DNA of 64,000 nt. It comes from Albimonas marina (GTDB lineage: Bacteria > Pseudomonadota > Alphaproteobacteria > Rhodobacterales > Rhodobacteraceae). The position numbers and the translations under genes were made by a program. Of this stretch, positions 55,266-63,253 are shown piece by piece. Below the pieces are notes generated by a model. It had not been told where the DNA came from. It was given only the letters and a program-made list of their open reading frames with translations, and did not search any database. The stretch covers positions 310,001 to 374,000 of the forward strand of contig NZ_JARHUC010000002.1 in assembly GCF_029223255.1 (NCBI RefSeq). The letters are read 5' to 3'. Positions within the stretch are counted from its first letter, which is position 1, and each line of letters begins with the position of its first letter.

Positions 55266-55490
55266 CGCCCCGGCGCGACGCCCGCACGGGTCGCGAAGCG
55301 CCTGTTCTTCGGAGCCGTCTCTCGCGGATGCCGACAAGAGCGAGTCGGGGGGAGGGGTCAGGGATCGCGAAGCGACCCCGCGCAAGCGGGGCTTGTCCTT
55401 GACCCCTCCCCCCGACTCGCTCAGGCATCGCAAGCGAGAGACGGATCTGAAGAACAGGCGCGGCCCTGTTCTTGGGTGAGTCAGGAGCCC
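55266..55490 (+). repeat. Dispersed nested-hairpin element, copy B
   Basis: Core 55300-55459. The outer stem differs from copies A and C on both sides: CCGTCTCTCGC on the left is matched by GCGAGAGACGG on the right. The inner variable stem is CGGGGGGAGGGG against CCCCTCCCCCCG. The tip is CCCCGC-GCAA-GCGGGG, a GNRA tetraloop. The tail CCTGTTCTTGGG is at 55465-55476. It starts about 145 bp after glgC in the convergent gap with the solute-binding protein gene. The left flank GCGCGACGCCCGCA is shared with A and C; the right flank differs and contains the 27-mer also found at 21079. Bases 55123-55265 are low-complexity C-rich sequence. Confidence 0.85.
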
Positions 55491-55587
55491 GCCGGAGGCA
55501 ACCACGCCCGCCCTTCCAGGCGCTCCAGATCCCAAGGGCCCAAGCCCGCCCGCAGGGCGCCTCCGTCCCCGCCTCCCCGCCCCGCGC

Positions 55588-56529
55588 TCAGTCGGGGATC
55601 GCCACCACGTCGTAGATCGCCTCGATCTCCGGGCTGATCTGCACGCGTCCCAGCGCCTCGTGGATCAGCTCGTATATCTCGCCGCTCTCGTAGATCCGGC
55701 TCAGCTCCCGGTCCACCGCCAGCCGCAGCCGGCTCTCGCCGCGCCGCATCGCCAGCGCGTAGGGCTCGCGCGAGAGGGTGCGGCGCGCGATCACCGGCTG
55801 CACGGTGGGGCGCATCCGGCCCAGCTGGTAGAGCAGGATCGACTGGTCGCCGAGGTACGCCTCGACGTCCCCGCGCTGGAGGGCCTCCAGCCCCTCGACA
55901 TGGCTCTGGAACAGCACCAGCTCCGCCTTCGGCGCGTGCTCGGCCAGCACCCGGCGAGCCAGCGCCTCGGTGGTGGTGCCGGCGAGCACGCCGACGGGCT
56001 CGTCGGTCAGCCGCTCCAGCGCCTCGGGGCCGCCCTTGCGGAACACGATGCCGGCGCCGTCGACGTAATAGGGGATCGAGAAATCCATCGTCGCGCGCCG
56101 CTTGAGGGTCTGGGTGGTGGGCCCGCACAACAGGTCGATGCGTCCTTCGTCGAGCGCGGCGAAGCGGGTCGAGGCGGTGACGGGCACCCATTGCACCGCG
56201 ACGCCCCCGCCCGCGGCCTCGACGATGCCCGGCGCCGCGGCGGCGCAGAGCAGCACCGCGAGCCCCGCGGGCGCGCCCGCGTCGTCGGCGTAGGAGAAGG
56301 GCGGCGCGTCGAGCCGGTAGCCCATGCGCAGGGTCCCGCGCGCCTGCGCCTCGTCGAGCGCGTCCGCGCCGGCCGGCATCGGAGCCAGCCCCAGCGCCCC
56401 GCCCGCGAGGAGCAGCAGCGCCGCGAGGCCTGCGCGGATCCCCCGGCCCCGGCCCCTCCGGCGGGTCTCCGCCCGGGCGTTCGCCCGTCCGCTCCCCGCA
56501 GCCCCGATGCTCGCCCCTGGTCCCGACAC
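55588..56529 (-). CDS. Amino acid ABC transporter-type periplasmic binding protein
   Basis: 313 residues of the solute-binding protein family 3. An Arg-rich start and hydrophobic [17 protein letters not shown] form the signal peptide, with the mature protein near [25 protein letters not shown]. Other landmarks: [30 protein letters not shown] and [10 protein letters not shown]. The C-terminus extends about 20 residues beyond the domain. No permease or ATPase is adjacent, so it is an orphan that either shares a distant transporter or acts as a sensor. The upstream gap to gatB is divergent. Confidence 0.85.
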   Translation of the reverse strand: MSGPGASIGAAGSGRANARAETRRRGRGRGIRAGLAALLLLAGGALGLAPMPAGADALDEAQARGTLRMGYRLDAPPFSYADDAGAPAGLAVLLCAAAAPGIVEAAGGGVAVQWVPVTASTRFAALDEGRIDLLCGPTTQTLKRRATMDFSIPYYVDGAGIVFRKGGPEALERLTDEPVGVLAGTTTEALARRVLAEHAPKAELVLFQSHVEGLEALQRGDVEAYLGDQSILLYQLGRMRPTVQPVIARRTLSREPYALAMRRGESRLRLAVDRELSRIYESGEIYELIHEALGRVQISPEIEAIYDVVAIPD

Positions 56530-56854
56530 GTTTCGCCCCCGATCAATCCGGCGCTCACTCTTGCGTAGGGGCGCAGACGAGGCAAGCGGCCCGCCGGGCG
56601 CGGCGCGAGGGCCGGCGAGAGCGCCACCGCCGAAGCCTCGATCGCGCCCCGGATCGCCGCCCGGACCGATGCAGGCGCGGCGGCGGCTCCGGCCGCCGCC
56701 CGCAAGGCTCAGGCGGCGTCTGGAAATCCCGCGCCCGGCGCGCTATCCCCCGCACGAGAGATCCGCCGCGCCCGCGCCCCGGGCGCGGATCCCCCCGCGC
56801 CCCGCCCGCGCGCGCCCTCCGCGCGCCGGCCCCCGAAAGAGGCCCCGACGAAGC
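56530..56854. other. Divergent gap between the binding protein and gatB
   Basis: 325 bp, extremely G+C-rich and C-rich toward gatB. It must contain both promoters. Apart from AATC/GATC-rich sequence near 56540-56570 next to the binding protein start I see nothing specific, and no gene. Confidence 0.3.
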
Positions 56855-58372
56855 ATGGAAGCGCTCGACTACCGCGAACCGCAGGCGAAGGTCCTTCACG
56901 GCGCCCAGGGCGACTGGGAGATCGTGATCGGCATGGAGGTGCACGCCCAGGTCACCTCGAACTCCAAGCTCTTCTCCGGCGCCTCGACCGCCTTCGGCGC
57001 CGAGCCCAACACCAACGTCTCGCTGATCGACGCGGCGATGCCCGGCATGCTGCCCGTGATCAACGACTTCTGCGTCGAGCAGGCGGTGCGCGCGGGCCTC
57101 GGCCTGAACGCGCAGATCAACCTGCGCTCGGTCTTCGACCGCAAGAACTACTTCTACCCGGACTCGCCGCAGGGCTATCAGATCTCCCAGTTCAAGCACC
57201 CGATCGTGGGCGAGGGCGAGGTGCTGGTGGACATCGAGCCCGGCGTCGCGCGCCGCGTGCGGATCGAGCGCATCCACCTCGAGCAGGACGCCGGCAAGTC
57301 GATCCACGACATGGACCCGTCGCTGAGCTTCATCGACTTCAACCGCACCGGCGTGCCGCTGATGGAGATCGTCTCGCGCCCCGACATCCGCGGCCCCGAG
57401 GAGGCGGCGGAATACGTGCGCAAGCTGCGCCAGATCCTGCGCTACCTCGGCGCCTGCGACGGCAACATGCAGGAAGGCTCGCTGCGCGCGGACGTCAACG
57501 TCTCGGTCTGCAAGCCCGGCGACTACGAGCGGTTCCGCGAGACGGGCGACTTCTCGGTGCTGGGCACGCGCTGCGAGATCAAGAACATGAACTCAATGCG
57601 CTTCATCCAGCAGGCCATCGACTACGAGGCGCGCCGCCAGATCGCGATCCTCGAGGACGGCGGCGTGGTGGAGCAGGAGACGCGCCTTTACGACCCGGCG
57701 AAGGGCGAGACCCGCTCGATGCGCTCCAAGGAGGAGGCGCACGACTACCGCTACTTCCCCGACCCCGACCTGCTGCCGCTGGAGTTCGACGAGGCCTACG
57801 TGCAGCGCGTGCGCGACAGCCTGCCCGAGCTGCCCGACGCCAAGAAGAAGCGCTTCGTAGAAGCCTACGGGATGACCGAGTACGACGCCTCGGTCCTGAC
57901 CGCCGAGCATGAGAACGCCGCCTTCTTCGAGGCGGTGGCCGAGGGGCGCGACGGAAAGACCGCCGCCAACTGGGTGATCAACGAGCTGTTCGGCCGCCTC
58001 AACAAGGAAGGCCTCGCCGTCGCCGACAGCCCGGTTTCGGCCGCGCAGCTGGGCGGCGTGATCGACCTGGTCGCGAAGGACGTGGTCTCGGGCAAGGGCG
58101 GCAAGGACGTGCTCGACCTGCTGTGGTCCGAGGAGAAGGGCGCCGACCCCGCCGAGCTCGTCGAGCGCAAGGGAATGAAGCAGGTCTCCGACACGGGCGC
58201 GATCGAGGCGGCGGTGGACGAGGTGATCGCCGCCAATCCCGACAAGGTCGCCCAGGCGAAGGAGAAGCCCTCGCTGGCCGGCTGGTTCGTGGGCCAGGTG
58301 ATGAAGGCCACCGGCGGCAAGGCCAACCCCAAGGCGGTGAACGAGATCGTCAAGGCCAAGCTCGGGATCTGA
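56855..58372 (+). CDS. gatB: Aspartyl/glutamyl-tRNA amidotransferase subunit B
   Basis: 505 residues; with GatA and GatC amidates misacylated Glu-tRNA(Gln) or Asp-tRNA(Asn). [21 protein letters not shown] and the family signature [13 protein letters not shown] are present, with [18 protein letters not shown], the AEDAGKS-type [12 protein letters not shown], and the C-terminal YqeY-like helical domain ([34 protein letters not shown]). gatA and gatC are not adjacent. The ATG has GAAAGAGG about 14 nt upstream; the frame is open further upstream but the canonical N-terminus begins here. Confidence 0.97.
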   Translation: MEALDYREPQAKVLHGAQGDWEIVIGMEVHAQVTSNSKLFSGASTAFGAEPNTNVSLIDAAMPGMLPVINDFCVEQAVRAGLGLNAQINLRSVFDRKNYFYPDSPQGYQISQFKHPIVGEGEVLVDIEPGVARRVRIERIHLEQDAGKSIHDMDPSLSFIDFNRTGVPLMEIVSRPDIRGPEEAAEYVRKLRQILRYLGACDGNMQEGSLRADVNVSVCKPGDYERFRETGDFSVLGTRCEIKNMNSMRFIQQAIDYEARRQIAILEDGGVVEQETRLYDPAKGETRSMRSKEEAHDYRYFPDPDLLPLEFDEAYVQRVRDSLPELPDAKKKRFVEAYGMTEYDASVLTAEHENAAFFEAVAEGRDGKTAANWVINELFGRLNKEGLAVADSPVSAAQLGGVIDLVAKDVVSGKGGKDVLDLLWSEEKGADPAELVERKGMKQVSDTGAIEAAVDEVIAANPDKVAQAKEKPSLAGWFVGQVMKATGGKANPKAVNEIVKAKLGI

Positions 58373-58595
58373 GCGCGACGCCGGGCGCAGGGGGAGCGGG
58401 CGCGCCCGCCCTGCCCCGCCCGCCCCTGCCCCGCAGGGCTTGCCTCGAAGGGCCTTGCCCCGCCCGACATTGCCTCGCGACGCCGCGCGGGGCGCCTGCG
58501 GGGCCGCATCGACGCTGCGTCAGGCGCGCTCCTGTTGGAAACCGCCCGCGGTCGAGCTACCGTCCCCGCCGAACTGCAACCGGGAATCCAGCCGC

Positions 58596-59072
58596 ATGAG
58601 CGCATACGAGTACAAGACCGTCGCCGCCCCTCGCCGCGCGGGCCGCTATCGCGGCGTGGCCAAGGGCCCCGACAGCTTCGCCCGCACCCTCGAGGAGGCG
58701 CTGGCCGACGAGGCGGTGGACGGCTGGGAGTTCCTGCGCGCCGAGAACCTGCCCTGCGAGGAGAAGCGCGGCTGGCTCTCCCGGCGGGAGACGGTGTTCC
58801 ACGCGGTGCTGGTGTTCCGCCGGATGCGCGAGCAGGTGCGCCCCGTCGCGGCCCCCGGCGCCGCCCGCGACTGGTCCGACCCGGGCTTCGACGAGCCCTC
58901 CCCCGCCTTCCAGCGCCCGCCGCCCGCGCAGCCGCAGGCCCATCCTCAGCCCCAGGCCCAGACCCACGCCCAGGCGCCGGTCGCCGATCCGGACGCGGCG
59001 CTGATGCGCCTCGAGCCCGAGATGCGCGATCCCACCGGCGACGCCCCCCGCCTCGGCCCCGCCGACCGCTGA
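58596..59072 (+). CDS. DUF4177-like small protein
   Basis: 158 residues. The N-terminal about 75 residues (YEYKTVAAPRRA, then VDGWEFLRAENLP and ETVFHAVLVFRR) fit DUF4177, a small alpha/beta domain of unknown function. The rest is a low-complexity tail rich in Pro, Gln and Ala (QPQAHPQPQAQTHAQA). No signal peptide. It follows gatB by 223 bp and is convergent with the lipoprotein-bolA pair. Confidence 0.75.
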   Translation: MSAYEYKTVAAPRRAGRYRGVAKGPDSFARTLEEALADEAVDGWEFLRAENLPCEEKRGWLSRRETVFHAVLVFRRMREQVRPVAAPGAARDWSDPGFDEPSPAFQRPPPAQPQAHPQPQAQTHAQAPVADPDAALMRLEPEMRDPTGDAPRLGPADR

Positions 59073-59124
59073 GCCGACCGGCGTCGGCGGCTCCGCGGAT
59101 CGTCGCCCGTCGCGCTCGAACGAC

Positions 59125-59154
59125 ACGGGGCCGGCGAGATGTCGCCGGCCCCGT
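59125..59154. terminator. Bidirectional terminator hairpin
   Basis: 13-bp perfect stem ACGGGGCCGGCGA/TCGCCGGCCCCGT with a GATG loop, placed in the convergent gap between the DUF4177 gene and the lipoprotein gene. Confidence 0.65.
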
Positions 59155-59199
59155 CGCCTGTCCGCCCTCCGCCGGCGCCTCCGCCGCCCGGACGCCGGC

Positions 59200-59382
59200 T
59201 CAATCGTCGTCGTCGTCGTCCCCGCCGACCACCGCGCTGACGCCCGCGCCCACCACGTCCGCGGTGGTCGAGACCGCGGTGCCCGCGACCGAGACGGTGG
59301 TCGAGACGACCGTGCCCGCCACGCTGGCCACCGCGCAGCCCGACAGGGCCGCGAGCGCCAGCAGCGCCGCCAGCCGGCTCAT
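59200..59382 (-). CDS. Small lipoprotein with polyaspartate tail
   Basis: 60 residues: MSRLAALLALAALSGC gives a lipobox (LSGC, Cys16), then a Val/Ser/Thr-rich repetitive middle (VAGTVVSTTVSVAGTAVSTT) and a C-terminal run of six Asp. Short lipoproteins with this repeated pattern are common in Rhodobacterales but uncharacterised. The ATG overlaps the bolA stop as ATGA, so translation is coupled to bolA. The polyaspartate end is unusual and could bind divalent metal. Confidence 0.78.
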   Translation of the reverse strand: MSRLAALLALAALSGCAVASVAGTVVSTTVSVAGTAVSTTADVVGAGVSAVVGGDDDDDD

Positions 59383-59693
59383 CCGTCCGCCTCCCCGGCC
59401 AGCGACAGCGACAGGGCGTGGACGCGCGCCTCCATCTCCGGCTTGAGGAGGGTCATCACCAGGCGTTGACGTTGCACCCGGCTCTTGCCGTCGAAGGCGG
59501 CGGACCTCACATGGACGCGGAAATGGGTCTCGCCCCCGTCGCGATACCCGCCGTGTCCACGATGGCTTTCGGATTCGTCCACGATCGCCAGCTCGCTGGG
59601 GTTGAACTCGGCGACCAGCTTCTCCCGCATGCGGCGCGCCCAGGGGCCCTCGGCCCCGGCCTCCGCTTCCGCTCCTGCGTCGTTCCCGCGCAT
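59379..59693 (-). CDS. BolA family protein
   Basis: 104 residues. The BolA fold is recognisable in the core: MREKLVAEFNPSELAIVDESESHRGHGGY, the ETHFRVHVRSAAFDGKSRVQRQRLV helix-turn-helix-like stretch, and EARVHALSLSLAG. The conserved histidine of the C-terminal motif (VHALS) and the Ser/His of ESHRGH can help bind a [2Fe-2S] cluster with a monothiol glutaredoxin. The ATG at 59693 is chosen because the acidic Ala/Glu start leads directly into the domain. It is divergent from the J-domain gene. Confidence 0.88.
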   Translation of the reverse strand: MRGNDAGAEAEAGAEGPWARRMREKLVAEFNPSELAIVDESESHRGHGGYRDGGETHFRVHVRSAAFDGKSRVQRQRLVMTLLKPEMEARVHALSLSLAGEADG

Positions 59694-59780
59694 CGTCGCG
59701 ATCCTCCGGCTGTTCCTGGGGCGTGCGCGGGCTAGACTGTCGGGTCCCGAGTCGACCCGCAAGCCAAAGGAAAGACCCGC

Positions 59781-60455
59781 GTGCCGCGCCGCTCGTTCCT
59801 CGACTACGACGTCTCCGTGTCCGCCGACAAGGCGCGCCGCGCCCGCCGCCGCGGGCATACCGGCGCGTTCGAGGGGGGCGAACGCCAGTGCGAATGCGAA
59901 GGTTGCGAGGAGGCCGGCCTCTACCGCGCCCCCCGCGCGCCGGACGACCTGGAAAACTTCCACTGGTTCTGCCTGGAGCATGTGCGCGAGTACAACCGCG
60001 CCTGGAACTACTTCCGCGACCGCTCGGAGGAGGAGGTCGAGGACTACCTGCGCCACGCCACGGTCTGGGACCGCCCGACCTGGCGGATCGGCAAGGACGG
60101 CAAGCCCCATGTCTCGGCCAACGGCCATGCCGAGGGCCAGGCCTGGCGGCGCTTCGGCTACAACGACCCGTTCCAGGTGCTGGGCGAGAACGCCACGATC
60201 AACCCCGGCAAGGCGCAGCCGGACGCCCCCGTCCGCCCGCGCCGCCGCCTGCTGCCCGCGAACGAACGCCGCGCGCTGGAGATCCTGGGCGTCGAGGACG
60301 AGGCCGGGCGCGACGCGATCCGCACCCGCTACAAGTCTCTGGTCAAGGACCTGCACCCCGACATGAACGGCGGCCGCCGCGACGCCGAGGACCGCCTCTC
60401 GAAGGTCATCTGGGCCTGGGAGCAGATCAAGACCAGCCGCAACTTCCCCGCCTGA
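59781..60455 (+). CDS. J-domain (DnaJ-like) protein
   Basis: 224 residues from a GTG start with AAAGGAAAG upstream. A Cys-rich N-terminal part (CECEGCEEAGLYRAP, then FHWFCLEHVREYN) looks like a small metal-binding module. A single J domain is at the C-terminus (from about 172, RRALEILGVEDEA) with the Hsp70-activating HPD in VKDLHPDMNGG. There is no Gly/Phe region or zinc finger of true DnaJ. In many Rhodobacterales a bolA/J-domain/cobS/cobT order is found; here two extra genes separate it from cobS. Confidence 0.9.
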   Translation: MPRRSFLDYDVSVSADKARRARRRGHTGAFEGGERQCECEGCEEAGLYRAPRAPDDLENFHWFCLEHVREYNRAWNYFRDRSEEEVEDYLRHATVWDRPTWRIGKDGKPHVSANGHAEGQAWRRFGYNDPFQVLGENATINPGKAQPDAPVRPRRRLLPANERRALEILGVEDEAGRDAIRTRYKSLVKDLHPDMNGGRRDAEDRLSKVIWAWEQIKTSRNFPA

Positions 60456-60481
60456 CCGCGCCGCTCCCCGCCCGCCTCCAA

Positions 60482-60790
60482 GCGCCCCGGCGCGACGCCC
60501 GCAGGCCCGCGCGAAGCGCCTGTTCTTCGGAGCCGTCCGTCGCTGATGCCGTGAAGAGCGAGTCGCCCGCCGGGGTCCAGGATCGCGAAGCGACCCCCGA
60601 AAGGGGGCTTGTCCTTGACCCCGGCGGGCGACTCGCTCAGGCATCAACAGCGACGGACGGATCCGAAGGACAGGCGCGGCCCTGTTCTTTGGTGAGCTCC
60701 CGAAGCGACCTACCGGGCGCGCAAGCGCCCCCGCGCAGCGGCCAGCCGACGAGCCCCGCCTCGAAGGCCCCCCCTCGCCCCCCGGGCGCC
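60482..60790 (+). repeat. Dispersed nested-hairpin element, copy C
   Basis: Core 60518-60675, beginning 26 bp after the J-domain stop. The variable inner stem is CGCCCGCCGGGG matched by CCCCGGCGGGCG, different from A, B and D but fully complementary. The tip is CCCCC-GAAA-GGGGG, a GNRA loop. The right arm CCGAAGGACAGG (60663-60674) can pair with the left arm or with the tail CCTGTTCTTTGG (60681-60692). Beyond the tail, GGGCGC-GCAA-GCGCCC forms a further small hairpin. Homology with copy A continues through the right flank to about 60790, next to the convergent stop of the trans-sulfuration gene. Confidence 0.87.
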
Positions 60791-60798
60791 CCCCCGCT

Positions 60799-61992
60799 TC
60801 AGACCGCCGCCGCGACCGCCCTCGAGAACTCCGCCTTCAGCGTCTCCACGTCCTCGATCCCGACCGAGACGCGGATGAACCCCTGGGTGATCCCCAGCGC
60901 GTTGCGCCCCTCCTCGCTCAGCGCGCGGTGGGAGGAGGAGGGCGGGTGGCTCAGCAGGGTCTGCACGTCGCCCAGCGAGGGCGCGAAGGGCAGCGTCTCG
61001 GCCGCGCGGATGAAGGCGTTCGCCACCTTGCGCCCGCCGGCGAGGCGGAAGGCCACCATGGTCCCGAAGCGCCCCTGCAGCAGGTCGCCCGCCCGGTTGT
61101 GGTCGGGGTGATCCGGCCGGCCCGGGTAGATCGCCGCCTCGACCCCCGGCAGCCCCGCCAGGTGGTCGGCGAGCGCGGCCGCGTTCGCCTCCGCCCGGTC
61201 GTAGCGGAGCGCGAAGCTCAACAGCCCCCGCTCGGCCAGCCAGCAGTCGAAGGGGCTCGCCGTCGCGCCGATCGAGCCCTGGGCGGCGAAGAGCTGTTCG
61301 CGCACCGCGGCCTCGCGCGCCGCGACCCAGCCCAGGGTGGCGTCCGAATGCCCCGACAGCAGCTTGGTGACCGAGTGCAGAACCACGTCGGCGCCATGTT
61401 CGAACGGCCGCCAGCCGCGGGGGGTGGTGAAGGTGTTGTCGACCACCAGCAGCGCCCCGCATTCCCGCGCCGCCGCGCGCGCCGCGTCCATGTCGGCGAT
61501 ACGCAGGGTGGGGTTCGAGACGACCTCGGCGAAGACCATCGCCGCGGGCGTCTTCGCGGCCTGCGCCCAGGCGGCGGCGTCGGTGGGGTCGATGAAGTCG
61601 ACCGAGATCCCGAAGCGCGGCAGGTCCTGGGTCATCAGGCGCAGGGTGCGGCCGTAGAGCTGGTTCGAGGCGATCACCCGGTCGCCGGACTTCAGCAGCC
61701 CCAGCAGCACCGCCGAGACCGCGCCCATTCCCGAGCCGAACATCAGCCCGCCGCCGCCCGAGGCCGGCGCCCCCTCGAGCGCATCGATGGCCGCGGCCAG
61801 CATCTCGGCGTTGGGATGGGACTCGCGGGCGTAGGCGTAGCCCCGGGTCCGCCCCTCGTACTGGTCGTCGAGCGCGTCCGCATCCTCCGCCCGCCAGACC
61901 ACCGAGGGCCAGATCGGGCTCGCCACGGGCCGGGAGACGGACGCGGGCGGCGCGACGCGGCGGGCGGGGTCGGAGGGGGGCTGGTCGGTCAT
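60799..61992 (-). CDS. Trans-sulfuration family PLP enzyme (MetB/cystathionine lyase-like)
   Basis: 397 residues of the Cys/Met metabolism PLP family. The PLP lysine is in HSVTKLLSGHSD; GSGMGAVSAVLLGLLKSGD, the Y-x-R pair in RGYAYARESHPN and LLVVDNTFTTPRGWRPFEHGAD are family landmarks; the C-terminal arm LISVGIED is present as IRVSVGIED. Sequence alone does not separate cystathionine gamma-synthase, beta- or gamma-lyase. I prefer the ATG at 61992, with GGAG 7 nt upstream, over the GTG at 62004. It is bracketed by element copies C and D in opposite orientation. Confidence 0.87.
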   Translation of the reverse strand: MTDQPPSDPARRVAPPASVSRPVASPIWPSVVWRAEDADALDDQYEGRTRGYAYARESHPNAEMLAAAIDALEGAPASGGGGLMFGSGMGAVSAVLLGLLKSGDRVIASNQLYGRTLRLMTQDLPRFGISVDFIDPTDAAAWAQAAKTPAAMVFAEVVSNPTLRIADMDAARAAARECGALLVVDNTFTTPRGWRPFEHGADVVLHSVTKLLSGHSDATLGWVAAREAAVREQLFAAQGSIGATASPFDCWLAERGLLSFALRYDRAEANAAALADHLAGLPGVEAAIYPGRPDHPDHNRAGDLLQGRFGTMVAFRLAGGRKVANAFIRAAETLPFAPSLGDVQTLLSHPPSSSHRALSEEGRNALGITQGFIRVSVGIEDVETLKAEFSRAVAAAV

Positions 61993-62079
61993 CGCGCGCT
62001 CCACGCAGGGGTCGATCTAGGGGTAGGCGAATGGATAGCGGAGGCGGGGAGGGACGGGAAGCGGGGGACTTGGGAAGGG

Positions 62080-62285
62080 ACGCTTCGGGAGCTCACCAAA
62101 GAACAGGGCCCGCGCCTGTTCTCCGGAGCCGTCCGTCGCTGAAGATGCCTGAGCGACTCGCGGGGAGGGGTCAAGGACAAGCCCCGCTTGCGCGGGGTCG
62201 CTGCGCGATCCTGGACCCCTCCCCGCGAGTCGCTCTTATCGGCATCAGCGACGGACGGCTCCGGAGAACAGGCGCTCCGCGACGG
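62080..62285 (-). repeat. Dispersed nested-hairpin element, copy D
   Basis: Core 62114-62273, read on the minus strand, starting about 15 bp after the nuclease stop. The inner variable stem is CGCGGGGAGGGG with CCCCTCCCCGCG; the tip is CCCCGC-GCAA-GCGGGG. The tail on the minus strand is CCTGTTCTTTGG (complement of 62096-62107), followed by GGTGAGCTCCCGAAGCG. This copy lacks the left flank shared by A, B and C and its side hairpin reads GCGCAGC instead of GCGAAGC. Confidence 0.85.
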
Positions 62286-62288
62286 GGC

Positions 62289-63017
62289 TCAGCGTTTCGC
62301 CCGGCGCCAGCCGGCGGCGCGCGCGTCGGCTTCGGAGCAGAACCAGCGCTCGCCCTTCTCTTCCGAGATGCGGGTGCGCGCGTAATCGGCCTGGCCGGGC
62401 ATGTGGTAGATGCGCCCGGAGCCGGAGATGTTGCCCTTGATCTCGCAGCCGGGGGCGGGGCCCTTCTCGGCCGCCAGCGCCGCGTCGAGGGCGGCCCCGG
62501 TCTTCGCCGTCGCGGCCGAGGGGCCGTTGCGCCGCCAGTCCCAGGGCGTGTCGAACGGACCCGACCACATGCCCAGCTTAGCGGCCTTGGCCTGCGCCTC
62601 GGCGTCGCCGTAGAGCTCCGGGCGCCCGCGGTAGATCACCGCCTGGCCCGCGGCCACCATCGCCCGGCCCAGGTCCCGCCCCCGCGCCGAGCAGCGCGCC
62701 AGCGGGCGCTTGTAGACGTCGATCTCGTCCCAGGCGCAGGCGACCGGAGCGCCGCCGACCAGCGCCTCGAGCGCCTGCGTCGAGACCTCCCCGCAGGGGT
62801 AGAGCGCGCCCTGCGCGTCGCGGCAGGCCTGCGCGGCCTCGGGCGCGTCGATCTCCAGCAGGCGGATGCGTTCGTCCCCGATCACCAGCGTGTCGCCGTC
62901 CACCACCCGGGCAGGCCCCTCGATGCGCCCGGCCTCGCCGGCCCCGGAGGGGGACGGCGCGGCGGCGGCGAGGAGCGCGAGCAGCGGCAGGACGACGGCG
63001 CGGAGGATCGGGGGCAT
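62289..63017 (-). CDS. Secreted thermonuclease-family protein with C-terminal sunset domain
   Basis: 242 residues. A signal peptide (MPPILRAVVLPLLALLAAA) is followed by a staphylococcal nuclease-like OB fold: ARVVDGDTLVIGDERIRLLEIDAPE with the calcium-binding Asp and first Arg, and DVYKRPLARC with the second Arg. The region from about 190 (GCEIKGNISGSGRIYHMPGQ to GERWFCSEADARAAGW) is the short C-terminal module often found on these nucleases and called the sunset domain. It may degrade extracellular DNA or RNA. Element copy D begins just after its stop. Confidence 0.88.
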   Translation of the reverse strand: MPPILRAVVLPLLALLAAAAPSPSGAGEAGRIEGPARVVDGDTLVIGDERIRLLEIDAPEAAQACRDAQGALYPCGEVSTQALEALVGGAPVACAWDEIDVYKRPLARCSARGRDLGRAMVAAGQAVIYRGRPELYGDAEAQAKAAKLGMWSGPFDTPWDWRRNGPSAATAKTGAALDAALAAEKGPAPGCEIKGNISGSGRIYHMPGQADYARTRISEEKGERWFCSEADARAAGWRRAKR

Positions 63018-63253
63018 GGGGCCTCGGGGTGCGTTAACGAAATCTTAGGATCTCTTAACGCATCGATCCGGCCGGCGCCTCCCCCGGCCGCCCGCCTGCC
63101 GGCGGCAGGTTCCCCGCCCTGCGCCGCGGCGCCGCGCGGCGCGTATCGCGACGCGGCGCCTCGCCGCTGGCGCCCTTGCGCCTGCAGATCATATGCTGCA
63201 CGAAACAAGCGCATGGACAGACCGGACCCGGACCGGCGGAAAGCGAGCGATAC

